Shown here piece after piece: positions 27,886-35,469 of a stretch of DNA of 64,000 bases. The notes below the pieces were generated by a model. It was not told where the DNA came from. It did no database searches and worked only from the letters and a program-made list of their open reading frames with translations. Positions within the stretch are counted from its first letter, which is position 1; every line of letters starts with the position of its first letter. The stretch comes from Azospirillum brasilense (GTDB taxonomy: Bacteria; Pseudomonadota; Alphaproteobacteria; Azospirillales; Azospirillaceae): the NCBI RefSeq assembly GCF_005222205.1, contig NZ_CP032345.1:1243001-1307000 (forward strand), written 5' to 3'. Made by a program: the position numbers and the translations under genes.

Positions 27886-28800
27886 TCAGCGGCGGTTGGG
27901 AAGCGCCGATCGCTCCGCCGCAACCTCCGGCTGGTCCAACCCATAGCGGACCACGCGGTTGCGGCCGCTGTTCTTCGCCTGATAGAGGGCGCGGTCGGCG
28001 CAGACCACCATCTCCTCCACCGGCAGATCCTCCCCGGCCTCGACCAGCCCGAAGGAAGCGGTGACCGCGATCCGCCGCCCGTCCGGCAGCGTCACCGGGG
28101 TCCGCGCCAGTTCGCCGCGCAGCCGCTCGATGACCCGGAAGCCCTCGGCGAGGCCGGTTTCCTTCAGGCAGATCAGGAACTCCTCCCCGCCCATGCGGAA
28201 GGCCTCGTCGAAGCTGCGGATACCCCGGCTGATGGCGGCGGCGGTGGCGGCCAGGACGCGGTCGCCGATGTCGTGGCCGTAGGTGTCGTTGATGCCCTTG
28301 AAGCGGTCGATGTCGCAGATGGCGACGCAAAAGGCCGGACCGTTGCGGCGGAAGCGGTTGTGCTCGCGCTCCAGCGCCTCCTGCATACCGCGGCGGGTGC
28401 GCAGGCCGGTCAGCGGGTCCAGCCCGCTCGCCGCCGCACCGAAGGCGCGTTCGACCCGGCGCAGATGCAGGACGAACTCCTCGAAACGGGCGATCACCCC
28501 CTCATAGTCGGCCTCGCTGGGGCTCTCGCCGTCGGCCGCCTTCAGCAGAAGCAGCTTGGCCTTGCGGTGCATCTGCTCGTGCAGGGTGACCAGCTTCTCC
28601 ACGGCGGGCTGGTGGGCCAGATCGTCGGCGTTGACCGCCACGCACCACGCCGCGAAGGAGGCCGGGGCCGACACCCGCTCGCCCCCCTCCCCGCCGCGGA
28701 AGAACACGGCGCGGTGCCATTGCCCAATCCATCGCAAATGCTCGTCCAGGACGAGGCCGAGGCTGTCGGATGGCGAGCGTGTGTCGGACGAGTTGGTCAT
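27886..28800 (-). CDS. Diguanylate cyclase with N-terminal CZB-like zinc domain (DgcZ-like)
   Basis: This 304-residue protein makes cyclic di-GMP through a C-terminal GGDEF domain: DPLTGL at 128-133, GGEEF at 204-208, and an intact inhibitory I-site RSFD at 195-198. The N-terminal ~125 residues are helical. H21 (HLRWIGQWH), C53 (AAWCVAV), H74 and H78 (LHEQMHRKA) have the same order and nearly the same spacing as the zinc ligands of E. coli DgcZ (H22, C52, H79, H83). Zinc control of activity is inferred from that match. The ATG at 28800 gives a start directly before the helical domain. It is a single-gene unit divergent in function from trpF downstream. Confidence 0.85.
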   Translation of the reverse strand: MTNSSDTRSPSDSLGLVLDEHLRWIGQWHRAVFFRGGEGGERVSAPASFAAWCVAVNADDLAHQPAVEKLVTLHEQMHRKAKLLLLKAADGESPSEADYEGVIARFEEFVLHLRRVERAFGAAASGLDPLTGLRTRRGMQEALEREHNRFRRNGPAFCVAICDIDRFKGINDTYGHDIGDRVLAATAAAISRGIRSFDEAFRMGGEEFLICLKETGLAEGFRVIERLRGELARTPVTLPDGRRIAVTASFGLVEAGEDLPVEEMVVCADRALYQAKNSGRNRVVRYGLDQPEVAAERSALPNRR

Positions 28801-28984
28801 CGGGCTTGCAGGGCTTCCCTTCGGACACATCCACCGGTCGCGCCCGGGGGATGCCAACAGTATCGCACGAAGTCATAACCCGGGTCCGCAACCCGGTCGT
28901 GCGATTAAGTTGTGCCCATCCGCCAAAAGGGAAAGACCCCCGGCAACATCAAATTTTATTCAAATACCCCGCCGCGACGCGGTG

Positions 28985-29629
28985 TCACAGCCCGGCCACG
29001 CTGTCGAGGAAGCGGCGGATCAGCTCCGGGTCCTTGTGGCCGGGACGGTCCTCCACCCCCGACGACACGTCGAGCGCCGTGGCACCGGTGGTCCGCACGG
29101 CTTCCGCCGCGTTCTCCGGCTTCAGCCCGCCGGACAGCATCCAGGGCTTCGGCCAGCTCCGCCCGGCGAGCAGCGTCCAGTCGAAGGCGATGCCGTTGCC
29201 GCCCGGCAGCGCCGACACCTTGGCCGGCGGCTTGGCGTCGAACAGAAGCCGGTCGGCCACCTCGGCGGCCTCCAGAGCGGCGGCCAGATCCTCCGGCCCG
29301 CCGACCTTGATCGCCTTCATCACCGGGATGTTGAAGGCGGCCTTCACCTCGGCGATGCGGCGCGGCGTCTCCTTGCCGTGGAGCTGGATCAGGTCGAAGG
29401 GGACCTGGCTGACCACATGCTCCAGGAAGTCGTTTTCCGGATCGACGAACAGCCCGACCGTGCGCACGCCCGTGGGGACCAGCCGCGCCAGCTCCGCCGC
29501 CATGGACGGCGCGATGGAGCGCGGGCTCGGCGGGTAGAAGACGAAACCGACATAGCGCGCCCCGCCGGCCACGGCGGCGTGCAGCGACAGGGGCTCGGTG
29601 AGGCCACAGATCTTCACGCTAACGGGCAT
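28985..29629 (-). CDS. trpF: Phosphoribosylanthranilate isomerase
   Basis: TrpF catalyses the Amadori rearrangement of phosphoribosylanthranilate to CdRP in tryptophan biosynthesis. The 214-residue TIM barrel starts MPVSVKICGLTEP with the catalytic Cys in KICGLT. It has YVGFVFYPPSPRSI, LIQLHGKETP and the catalytic Asp region LLFDAKPP, then LSGGLKPENAAEAV and ALDVSSGVEDRPGHKD, the phosphate-binding loops. It begins 12 nt after the pyrF stop on the same strand, so pyrF-trpF form an operon. trpB and trpA are not in the window. Confidence 0.96.
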   Translation of the reverse strand: MPVSVKICGLTEPLSLHAAVAGGARYVGFVFYPPSPRSIAPSMAAELARLVPTGVRTVGLFVDPENDFLEHVVSQVPFDLIQLHGKETPRRIAEVKAAFNIPVMKAIKVGGPEDLAAALEAAEVADRLLFDAKPPAKVSALPGGNGIAFDWTLLAGRSWPKPWMLSGGLKPENAAEAVRTTGATALDVSSGVEDRPGHKDPELIRRFLDSVAGL

Positions 29630-29641
29630 GGGGAAGGGTCC

Positions 29642-30355
29642 TTACAGTTCCGAAACGATGCGTCGGGCGGCGGCTTCGGGGTCGGCGTCGCCGGTGATCG
29701 GGCGGCCGATGACCAGATGGTCCGCCCCGGCGGCCAGCGCCTCGGCGGGGGTCATGACGCGCTTCTGGTCGTTGGCGGCGGCCCAGGCGGGGCGGATGCC
29801 CGGCACCATCAGGATGAAGTCCGGCCCGCAGGCCTCGCGGATCAGCGCCACCTCGGCGGGGGAGCACACCACACCGTCCACCCCCGACTCCTTGGCGAGC
29901 AGCGCCAGCCGCTTCACCTGATCGGCGACCGGGACGCTCTGCCCGACGGCCTGGAGGTCGGCGGCGTCCATGCTGGTCAGCACGGTGACGGCGAGGATCT
30001 TCGGACGGTCGGCGCCCGCGCTCGCCGCGGCGTCCGCCGCCGCGCGCATCATCGCCGGGCCGCCGGAGGTGTGGATGGTCAGGAAGGCGGGCTTCAGCGG
30101 CAGCGCCGCCCGGATTCCGCCCGCCACCGTGTTGGGGATGTCGTGCAGCTTGAGGTCGAGGAACAGCGGCGGGCCGTCTTCGCCGATCACCGCGCGGATG
30201 CCCGCCGGGCCGTGGGCGATGAAGAACTCCAGCCCCAGCTTGATCCCGCCGACCACCCCAGCGATCCGCCGGCCGAGGTCGCGGGCGGTGTCGAGGTCGG
30301 TCGTGTCGACGGCGCAGAAGATGCGCGAGGCGGGCGCGATGCTGGGCGTGCTCAT
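29642..30355 (-). CDS. pyrF: Orotidine 5'-phosphate decarboxylase
   Basis: PyrF converts OMP to UMP, the last step of de novo pyrimidine synthesis. The 237-residue TIM-barrel protein starts MSTPSIAPASRIFCAVDTTD. It carries LFLDLKLHDIPNTVAGGI with the catalytic Asp-Lys-Asp set, LTIHTSGGPAMMRAA, VVCSPAEVALIR and VPGIRPAW with the phosphate-binding GADHLVIGRPIT. The ATG at 30355 gives the family length. In many proteobacteria pyrF lies next to lapA-lapB; here about 4 kb of stress and oxidoreductase genes lie between them. Confidence 0.96.
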   Translation of the reverse strand: MSTPSIAPASRIFCAVDTTDLDTARDLGRRIAGVVGGIKLGLEFFIAHGPAGIRAVIGEDGPPLFLDLKLHDIPNTVAGGIRAALPLKPAFLTIHTSGGPAMMRAAADAAASAGADRPKILAVTVLTSMDAADLQAVGQSVPVADQVKRLALLAKESGVDGVVCSPAEVALIREACGPDFILMVPGIRPAWAAANDQKRVMTPAEALAAGADHLVIGRPITGDADPEAAARRIVSEL

Positions 30356-30454
30356 GGAAAAACGGCTCTCCGAACCCTGGAAGGTGGTGATGGCGCGCAG
30401 CCTAACAAGGGCCGGCGGCAATCACCAGACTTCCGGGGCACGAAGTCGCCTTAT

Positions 30455-30482
30455 CCCTCCCGCAGGCAACCCCACGGGAGGG
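30455..30482 (-). terminator. Hairpin after the DUF2382 operon
   Basis: CCCTCCCG (30455-30462) and CGGGAGGG (30475-30482) form an 8-bp GC stem with a 12-nt loop, just beyond the stop of the 354-residue gene. There is no T-run. Confidence 0.4.
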
Positions 30483-30499
30483 TCGTGGGCCGCCTGAGG

Positions 30500-31564
30500 T
30501 CAGATCTTCCGGTCCGGGTCGCGGTCAAGTCCACGGTCCACCGGTCGGTCGCCGGGCATACGGTCGCGGTCCGAAGGAAGATCGGCCGGACGGTCGGCGC
30601 CGGTGCCGCGGGCGTCGTCGATCTCCACCTCGGTCCGGCGGACCGTGTCGGACACCGTCTGCGCGCGCTCCTCGGCCTCCTTGCGGATCACCACCTCCTC
30701 CCGGATCCGCGCGGTCTTTTCGACCACCGCTTCCTCGTCCGTCTCGCTCACTTCGATGGTGCGCTCCTGGAAGGCTTCGGGGGGCAGGTCGCTGACGGGT
30801 CGATCCACCGGGCGGCGTTCGACCGTCACCTTTTCATCGCGCAGGCGGACCTGTTCCTCCACCGGTGTCTCGGTCATGTAGCTGCGGACGCGGACGGACC
30901 CGCGTTCCACCTCCCGCTTGCCGACGTTCAGCTGTTCCTCGACCACGGGAATGCGCTGCTCCTCGCCCGATCCAACCGCGCCGGCATGGCGGGTGGTTTC
31001 GGTGCTGCGGGCCGTGTCGGTTTCGACCCGTCCCACCGTGCCTTCGGTGTTGACGTCACGCAGGGACGCCGCGGCGGCGCCCAAGCCGGAGCTGTAGCGC
31101 GTGCGCTCCTCGGTGGCCTGGGTGTGGTCGTAATCCGTGGCGGAGGCGTCGTAGCCGGTCCAGCCGGTCTCCCGATAACTCCGACCGCGGTCGGCGATGT
31201 CCACCGGGCCATGCTGCTCGATGATGGCCAAGGCCTCGTCGCATTGCGCGTCCTCGACGCGGCCGACCAGAAGAACGCCGCCGCGGCGTATGCCCTCCGC
31301 GAAAATCTCCGCGTCGTCCCGCGTCACTCCCATGCGAGTCAGCATCGACAGGCGCTTGTCGCGGGCGTTGAAGTTCAGGTCCTCCCCGAAATCGGCGGCG
31401 TGGCGCCAGCTTTCCAGCCGGCCCTCGGTGCCGGTTCCCAGATTGGCGCTGTCGGCGCCCATCATGGTGAAGTCCTGGCGCAGGTTCCGGGCCTGCAGCT
31501 CGCCAAGCACGCGTTCGGCGCTGGACAGATCGTCATACAGCGCGACGATGGTTTTCCTGTTCAT
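30500..31564 (-). CDS. Stress-type protein with DUF2382 domain (YsnF/AvaK-like)
   Basis: This 354-residue soluble protein starts MNRKTIVALYDDLSSAERVL. The N-terminal ~115 residues form an alpha/beta domain like general-stress-protein 17M (predicted strand-helix repeats, GGVLLVGRVED). The second half is a DUF2382 domain with charged strands: RIPVVEEQLNVGKREVERGS, PVEEQVRLRDEKVTVERRPV and EEAVVEKTARIREEVVIRKE. The tail is Asp/Arg/Pro-rich and disordered. Related proteins (YsnF in Bacillus, AvaK) are stress-induced, with unknown mechanism. It begins 4 nt after the stop of the second DUF2382 gene, so they are one operon. Confidence 0.82.
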   Translation of the reverse strand: MNRKTIVALYDDLSSAERVLGELQARNLRQDFTMMGADSANLGTGTEGRLESWRHAADFGEDLNFNARDKRLSMLTRMGVTRDDAEIFAEGIRRGGVLLVGRVEDAQCDEALAIIEQHGPVDIADRGRSYRETGWTGYDASATDYDHTQATEERTRYSSGLGAAAASLRDVNTEGTVGRVETDTARSTETTRHAGAVGSGEEQRIPVVEEQLNVGKREVERGSVRVRSYMTETPVEEQVRLRDEKVTVERRPVDRPVSDLPPEAFQERTIEVSETDEEAVVEKTARIREEVVIRKEAEERAQTVSDTVRRTEVEIDDARGTGADRPADLPSDRDRMPGDRPVDRGLDRDPDRKI

Positions 31565-31568
31565 CAGC

Positions 31569-32012
31569 CTACTCCTGTGGAGGCAATGTTTCGGACCGCT
31601 GCGCGTCGGCGCGCGCCGCGTCGTCCCTGGTGACGACAGCGTCTTCGGAGCGCAACGTCTCGGTGACGCGCTCGGTGCGCCGGGTCGTCTGTTTGCGAAT
31701 GTGCAGTTCTTCTTTGAGGACCAGCCGTTTCGTCACGACCAGTTCTTCTTCGAGGATCGGAACGATCAGCACATCGCCCTCGTACCGCGGCTCCGGCGCG
31801 GCATCGACCGGGCGACCCACCGGAACGCGAAGGACCTCCACCGCCTCGCTGGAGAGATCCTGTTCCACGGCTTCCTCACGCTCGCGGACGACCGTGGTGA
31901 TCCGCAAGCGGCCGGTTTCGACCGTGTGCTTTCCGACAGACAGGGTTTCCTCGTAAAGAGGGACGGCTTCCTCGGAGACGGCCCGCTCCGGCGGTGCGCG
32001 TTCCTGTGGCAT
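31569..32012 (-). CDS. Second DUF2382 protein
   Basis: This 147-residue, highly charged protein is made of two DUF2382-like halves: VPLYEETLSVGKHTVETGRL and later VPILEEELVVTKRLVLKEEL with HIRKQTTRRTERVTETLRSE. It lacks the N-terminal stress domain of its neighbour and has no membrane segment. The ATG at 32012 (MPQERAPPERAV) gives a compact product; the frame opens upstream to 32087 but overlaps the small membrane gene. Spacing of 4 nt to the next gene and 17 nt from the previous one supports a three-gene operon. Confidence 0.78.
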   Translation of the reverse strand: MPQERAPPERAVSEEAVPLYEETLSVGKHTVETGRLRITTVVREREEAVEQDLSSEAVEVLRVPVGRPVDAAPEPRYEGDVLIVPILEEELVVTKRLVLKEELHIRKQTTRRTERVTETLRSEDAVVTRDDAARADAQRSETLPPQE

Positions 32013-32029
32013 GGCCGCCGCCTCGGCGC

Positions 32030-32170
32030 TCAGAGGAAGATGAACAGGGCGACGAGGATCACCAGCACGACGAGCGCGATGACCCACCAGTTCATCCCGG
32101 TCGAGCCAGCCGGCGCCGTCCGGTTCCCGTCCGTGTCATAGACACCCACTTTCCGCGGTTCATCGGCCAT
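32030..32170 (-). CDS. 46-residue membrane protein leading the DUF2382 operon
   Basis: The translated frame reads MADEPRKVGVYDTDGNRTAP, then a short Ala/Gly linker, then a single very hydrophobic helix (WWVIALVVLVILVALFIFL) reaching the C-terminus. So it is a tail-anchored small protein with about 25 cytoplasmic residues. It ends 17 nt before the ATG of the 147-residue DUF2382 gene. It is short enough to be missed by standard gene callers. Function is unknown; it could anchor the charged DUF2382 proteins at the membrane. Confidence 0.7.
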   Translation of the reverse strand: MADEPRKVGVYDTDGNRTAPAGSTGMNWWVIALVVLVILVALFIFL

Positions 32171-32261
32171 GGGGCTTACTCCCTGTCTGTGTGGATTGGG
32201 GCGGTTTGCCTTGGTTGCCCATTTCCAACAGGAGGGACACGGCGCCGTTCCGTGCGTCCGG

Positions 32262-33374
32262 TCAGCGCCCCGCGGCCCAGAGGGATAGGCCGGCTGCCCG
32301 TGCCGGATCGCCGATGGCGGCGGCCAGCGCCTCGCCCAGCGCCGGGGCGAACTTGAAGCCGTGGCCGGAGCAGGCGCTCATCAGCCAGCAGCGGGCGGAC
32401 AGCGGCTCGACCACGAAGCGCTCGTCGTCGGTCACCGTGTAGAAGCAGGTCGCCGCGTTGGCGAGGCTGTAGCGGTGGCCGTCCGCCAGCACCCGGCGGG
32501 CGCGGTCCAGCACGTCGCGCGCCTCATCCGGATCGGGATCGCGGTCGGTGTCCGGGTCGCCGGCGCGCGAGAAGCGGTGGTCGCCCGCCTTCATCGTCGT
32601 GCCGGCCACCGGGGGCACGACATAAACCCCGCTCTCCCCGTCCGCGTCGATCAGCATCGGCGCCTTGGCCCAGACGCGGCGCAGGCCCTCCGGCGGCATC
32701 AGATAGGCCACGACCTGCCGCGACGGGGTCAGGCGCGCCGCCGTCTCCGGCAGCAGCTTGGTCACCCAGGCCCCGGCGGCGACCACCAGCGCGTCGGCGC
32801 CGATGGTCCGGCGGTCGGCGAGCGTCACGGTGGCGCGCTCCGCGTCGATGGCCGTCACGGGGGCACGCGCATGAACCGTCACCCCCAGCGCGTTCAGATG
32901 GTGGCTGAGCAGCTCCACGATGCGCCCGGCGAGCAGCACGCCGCCCGACTCCAGATGCAGACCCTCGGCCACGGCGTTGGCGTCGACCAGAGGGAACTCC
33001 GCAGCGATCTCCGCCGGGGTCAGGCGGCGGAAGGGATGGGCCAGCGACTCCAGCACATCAGCGCTGTCGGCCAGCCAGCGCCGCCCGTCCTCCGCCGAGG
33101 CGGTGCAGAGCGTGCCGCTGGGGACCAGCAGCCGCTCGCCCAGGTCGGCCCACAGCCGCTCCCACGCCTGGAAGGCGGTGTCGGCCATGCGGGCGTAGCC
33201 GGCGCTGGCGCCGTAGGCGTGGCGGAACAGCCGGTGCTGGTCGACGGAGCTGCCGAAGGGGTTGGGCACCTGGCCCTGGTCGAAGACCGCGACCTCGTGC
33301 CCGGCGCGGGCCAGCGCCCAGGCGGTGCACAGCCCCATGATGCCGGCGCCGACGACGGTGATGCGGAGAGTCAT
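32262..33374 (-). CDS. FAD-dependent amine oxidase (monomeric sarcosine oxidase/SolA-like)
   Basis: This 370-residue flavoprotein of the DAO family starts MTLRITVVGAGIMGLCTAWA with the GxGxxG dinucleotide fold. It has FGSSVDQHRLFRHAYGASAG near the flavin site, LVVAAGAWVTKLLP, and CSGHGFKFAPALGEALA near the C-terminus, the stretch that carries the covalent-FAD cysteine in monomeric sarcosine and N-methyltryptophan oxidases. It probably oxidises an N-methylated amino acid or related secondary amine. It follows the ornithine-cyclodeaminase-like gene by 14 nt, forming a two-gene catabolic unit. Substrate is undetermined. Confidence 0.87.
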   Translation of the reverse strand: MTLRITVVGAGIMGLCTAWALARAGHEVAVFDQGQVPNPFGSSVDQHRLFRHAYGASAGYARMADTAFQAWERLWADLGERLLVPSGTLCTASAEDGRRWLADSADVLESLAHPFRRLTPAEIAAEFPLVDANAVAEGLHLESGGVLLAGRIVELLSHHLNALGVTVHARAPVTAIDAERATVTLADRRTIGADALVVAAGAWVTKLLPETAARLTPSRQVVAYLMPPEGLRRVWAKAPMLIDADGESGVYVVPPVAGTTMKAGDHRFSRAGDPDTDRDPDPDEARDVLDRARRVLADGHRYSLANAATCFYTVTDDERFVVEPLSARCWLMSACSGHGFKFAPALGEALAAAIGDPARAAGLSLWAAGR

Positions 33375-33388
33375 GATGGGAAAACGCC

Positions 33389-34345
33389 TCAGCGGATCGT
33401 GTCGTTGTGGATCACCATCTCCACCGCCAGCTGGGCGGCGCAGAGGTCTTCCAGCGCGGTGCCGACCGACTTGAACAGGGTGATCTGGTCGTAGAAGCGG
33501 CGCCCGGCGCGCTGGCCGCGGGTGAGATCGTAGAGGTCGCCGGCGATGTCCGCGTCGGTCAGGATGCCGGCCCTCATCGGCTGGACGATGTCCCCCGCCT
33601 CCGTGCAGGCCCCCTCGCGGGTGTCCACGAAGACGCGGGAGCGGCGGATGCAGTCGTCGTCGGCCTCGCGCATCTCCGGGGTGAAGCCGCCGACGAGGTC
33701 GAGATGGGCGCCCGGCTGAAGCCATTCGCCACGGATCAGCGGCTCCTTCGCCAGCGTGGCGCAGGAGATCACCTGGGCGCCGCGCACCGCCCCTTCCAGG
33801 TCGGCCGTGGCCTCGATGCGGAATTTCGGGCGGTGGAAGCGGCTGGCCACCTTCTTCGCCTTCTCGAGGCTGCGGCCCCAGACCAGCACATGCTTGATCG
33901 GCAGGACGGTGGAGAAGGCCTCGATCAGCTCGGGCGCCAGCGCCCCGGTGCCGACCATCAGCAGCCGCTCCGAGTCGGGCCGCGCAAGGTAGGAGGCGGC
34001 GAGGGCGGAGGCCGCGGCGGTGCGCCGCTTGGTCAGGGCGGTGCCGTCCAGAACCGCCTGGGGCATTCCCGTCTTGCCGTCCATCAGCAGGTAGAGGCCC
34101 TGCACCGCCGGCAGATCCTTCGCCCCGTTGTCGGGGAAGACGGTGACCACCTTGACGCCGATGGACTGGTTGACCTGCCAGGCCGGCATCAGCAGCAGCG
34201 TGCCGTCGCTCTGGCCGTAGGTCTCGACCGTGTGGTGGTGCCGCATCGGCACCTCGACCCCGGCGCGGAAGGTGTGCCGCATGCGCTCGATCAGCATGCG
34301 GAAGTGCAGGACGGATTTCAGCTCGGCTCCGGTGACGGTGCGCAT
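33389..34345 (-). CDS. Ornithine cyclodeaminase/mu-crystallin family protein
   Basis: This 318-residue NAD(P)-dependent enzyme has MRHHHTVETYGQSDGTLLLM and GVKVVTVFPDNGAKDLPAVQG in the substrate domain. The Rossmann motif is MVGTGALAPELIEAF, followed by HVLVWGRSLEKAKKVA and then GGFTPEMREADD. Members include ornithine cyclodeaminase, alanine dehydrogenase and imine or ketimine reductases. Paired with an amine oxidase it could reduce or process the imine formed. The ATG at 34345 has the excellent binding site GGAGGGAG. The exact substrate is not predictable from sequence. Confidence 0.87.
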   Translation of the reverse strand: MRTVTGAELKSVLHFRMLIERMRHTFRAGVEVPMRHHHTVETYGQSDGTLLLMPAWQVNQSIGVKVVTVFPDNGAKDLPAVQGLYLLMDGKTGMPQAVLDGTALTKRRTAAASALAASYLARPDSERLLMVGTGALAPELIEAFSTVLPIKHVLVWGRSLEKAKKVASRFHRPKFRIEATADLEGAVRGAQVISCATLAKEPLIRGEWLQPGAHLDLVGGFTPEMREADDDCIRRSRVFVDTREGACTEAGDIVQPMRAGILTDADIAGDLYDLTRGQRAGRRFYDQITLFKSVGTALEDLCAAQLAVEMVIHNDTIR

Positions 34346-34433
34346 CGGCGGCTCCCTCCACAGGTCCGGCAAAGCGGAACCCCCCTTCCGCCCCCCGGCC
34401 GGACGGGAGGCCGAAGGGGTTACCGGCGGGCGG

Positions 34434-34823
34434 TCAGTGGACCGTGGTCGCCGGCAGGGCGGCGCCGGACCCGGTCACCGCGGGCAGGCCGGCGGTGCCG
34501 GACAGCGGGCGGTTCATCTCGGCCAGACGCTTCTCCGCGGCGGCGGCGCGGGCCTGCGTCTCCTTCAGCTCGCGCTCCAGATAGGACACGCGGTCGGTCG
34601 AGCGGCGGGCGCGGCGGCGATGGCGGCGCTGGGCGTTCCAGGCGACAACGCCCCCGGCCAGGAAGCCGATCACCAGCGCCACCAGCGTGGCGAGGTAGAC
34701 CGGCACCTCCAGCGTGAAGGGCAGCGGCCAGAGCGACAGCGTGACCAGGCCACGGTTGGAGATGGCGAACAGCACCGCGGCCAGCGCGATGGGAACGGCG
34801 ATGATGAGGGCGATGAAACGCAC
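34434..34823 (-). CDS. lapA: LapA (DUF1049) domain membrane protein
   Basis: This approximately 129-residue protein has two transmembrane segments (ALIIAVPIALAAVLFAISN and YLATLVALVIGFLAGGVVAW), then a basic RRHRRRARRS stretch and a coiled-coil-like SYLERELKETQARAAAAEKR. This is the LapA_dom architecture; in E. coli LapA works with LapB in controlling LpxC and LPS assembly. I prefer the GTG at 34823, which follows GAGGA at 8 nt; an ATG at 34844 would add seven residues. It follows ihfB as in E. coli ihfB-lapA, but no lapB follows here. Confidence 0.82.
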   Translation of the reverse strand: MRFIALIIAVPIALAAVLFAISNRGLVTLSLWPLPFTLEVPVYLATLVALVIGFLAGGVVAWNAQRRHRRRARRSTDRVSYLERELKETQARAAAAEKRLAEMNRPLSGTAGLPAVTGSGAALPATTVH

Positions 34824-34922
34824 GGGTGTGGTCCTCGTATCCATGATCGGGTGTCCGTGGTCTGGCGGGGCAACGCCGGGTCCGGGCCGATGATTCAGTG
34901 ACGGGCTGTCAATGAACGGACA

Positions 34923-35207
34923 TCATTCGTCGGTGTTCAAGCGCTCGCGCAACTGTTTTCCGGTCTTGAAGAAGGGGATCGCCTTCTCGCCCACCTCGAC
35001 GGCCTCGCCCGTGCGCGGGTTGCGGCCGGTGCGGGCGTCGCGGCGCTTGACGGAGAAGGCGCCGAACCCGCGCAGCTCCACCCGGTCGCCGCGGGCGAGC
35101 GCTTCGGAGATCTCGTCGAAGATGGTGCCGACGATCTTTTCGATGTCGCGCTGGTACAGATGCGGATTGCGCTCCGCGAGCCGTTGAATCAGCTCCGATT
35201 TGGTCAT
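34923..35207 (-). CDS. ihfB: Integration host factor subunit beta
   Basis: IhfB pairs with IhfA to bend DNA sharply in transcription, replication and recombination. The 94-residue product starts [20 protein letters not shown]. It has [20 protein letters not shown], and the DNA-intercalating arm [20 protein letters not shown] with its conserved Pro. Length is exact for the family. The order rpsA, ihfB, lapA matches the ancestral proteobacterial arrangement, though a plus-strand DUF2189 gene now separates rpsA from ihfB. Confidence 0.96.
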   Translation of the reverse strand: MTKSELIQRLAERNPHLYQRDIEKIVGTIFDEISEALARGDRVELRGFGAFSVKRRDARTGRNPRTGEAVEVGEKAIPFFKTGKQLRERLNTDE

Positions 35208-35315
35208 GGCGATTCCGTTTCCCCCGGTTCGAGCGCCCTTGCACCGCGCTCCTTGACCTGCGCGCAAGCGTGCCACCGGGCCCTGAGACCGTCAAGCTAA
35301 GCCTTTCTGGCGGAA

Positions 35316-35396
35316 CCCTTTTCCCGGCGACGCTTCGGCTTGCGCGGGCGGTGCCGGGAAAAAGGACTGAAATGTGATTAATCCGTCTTACGGATT
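35316..35396. promoter_or_regulatory. Inverted repeats between ihfB and the DUF2189 gene
   Basis: CCCTTTTCCCGGC (35316-35328) pairs with GCCGGGAAAAAGG (35353-35365) around a 24-nt centre. A second hairpin, AATCCGT (35380-35386) with ACGGATT (35390-35396), lies just beyond. Both occupy the 262-nt divergent promoter region of ihfB and the membrane protein gene and could be operators or the ihfB leader. Confidence 0.4.
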
Positions 35397-35469
35397 GCCT
35401 TAGAGCACACCATTTCCGATGAGATGGTTGGCAACGGTCCCGGTCGCCGGACCCGGTTGGAGGTTCGCC

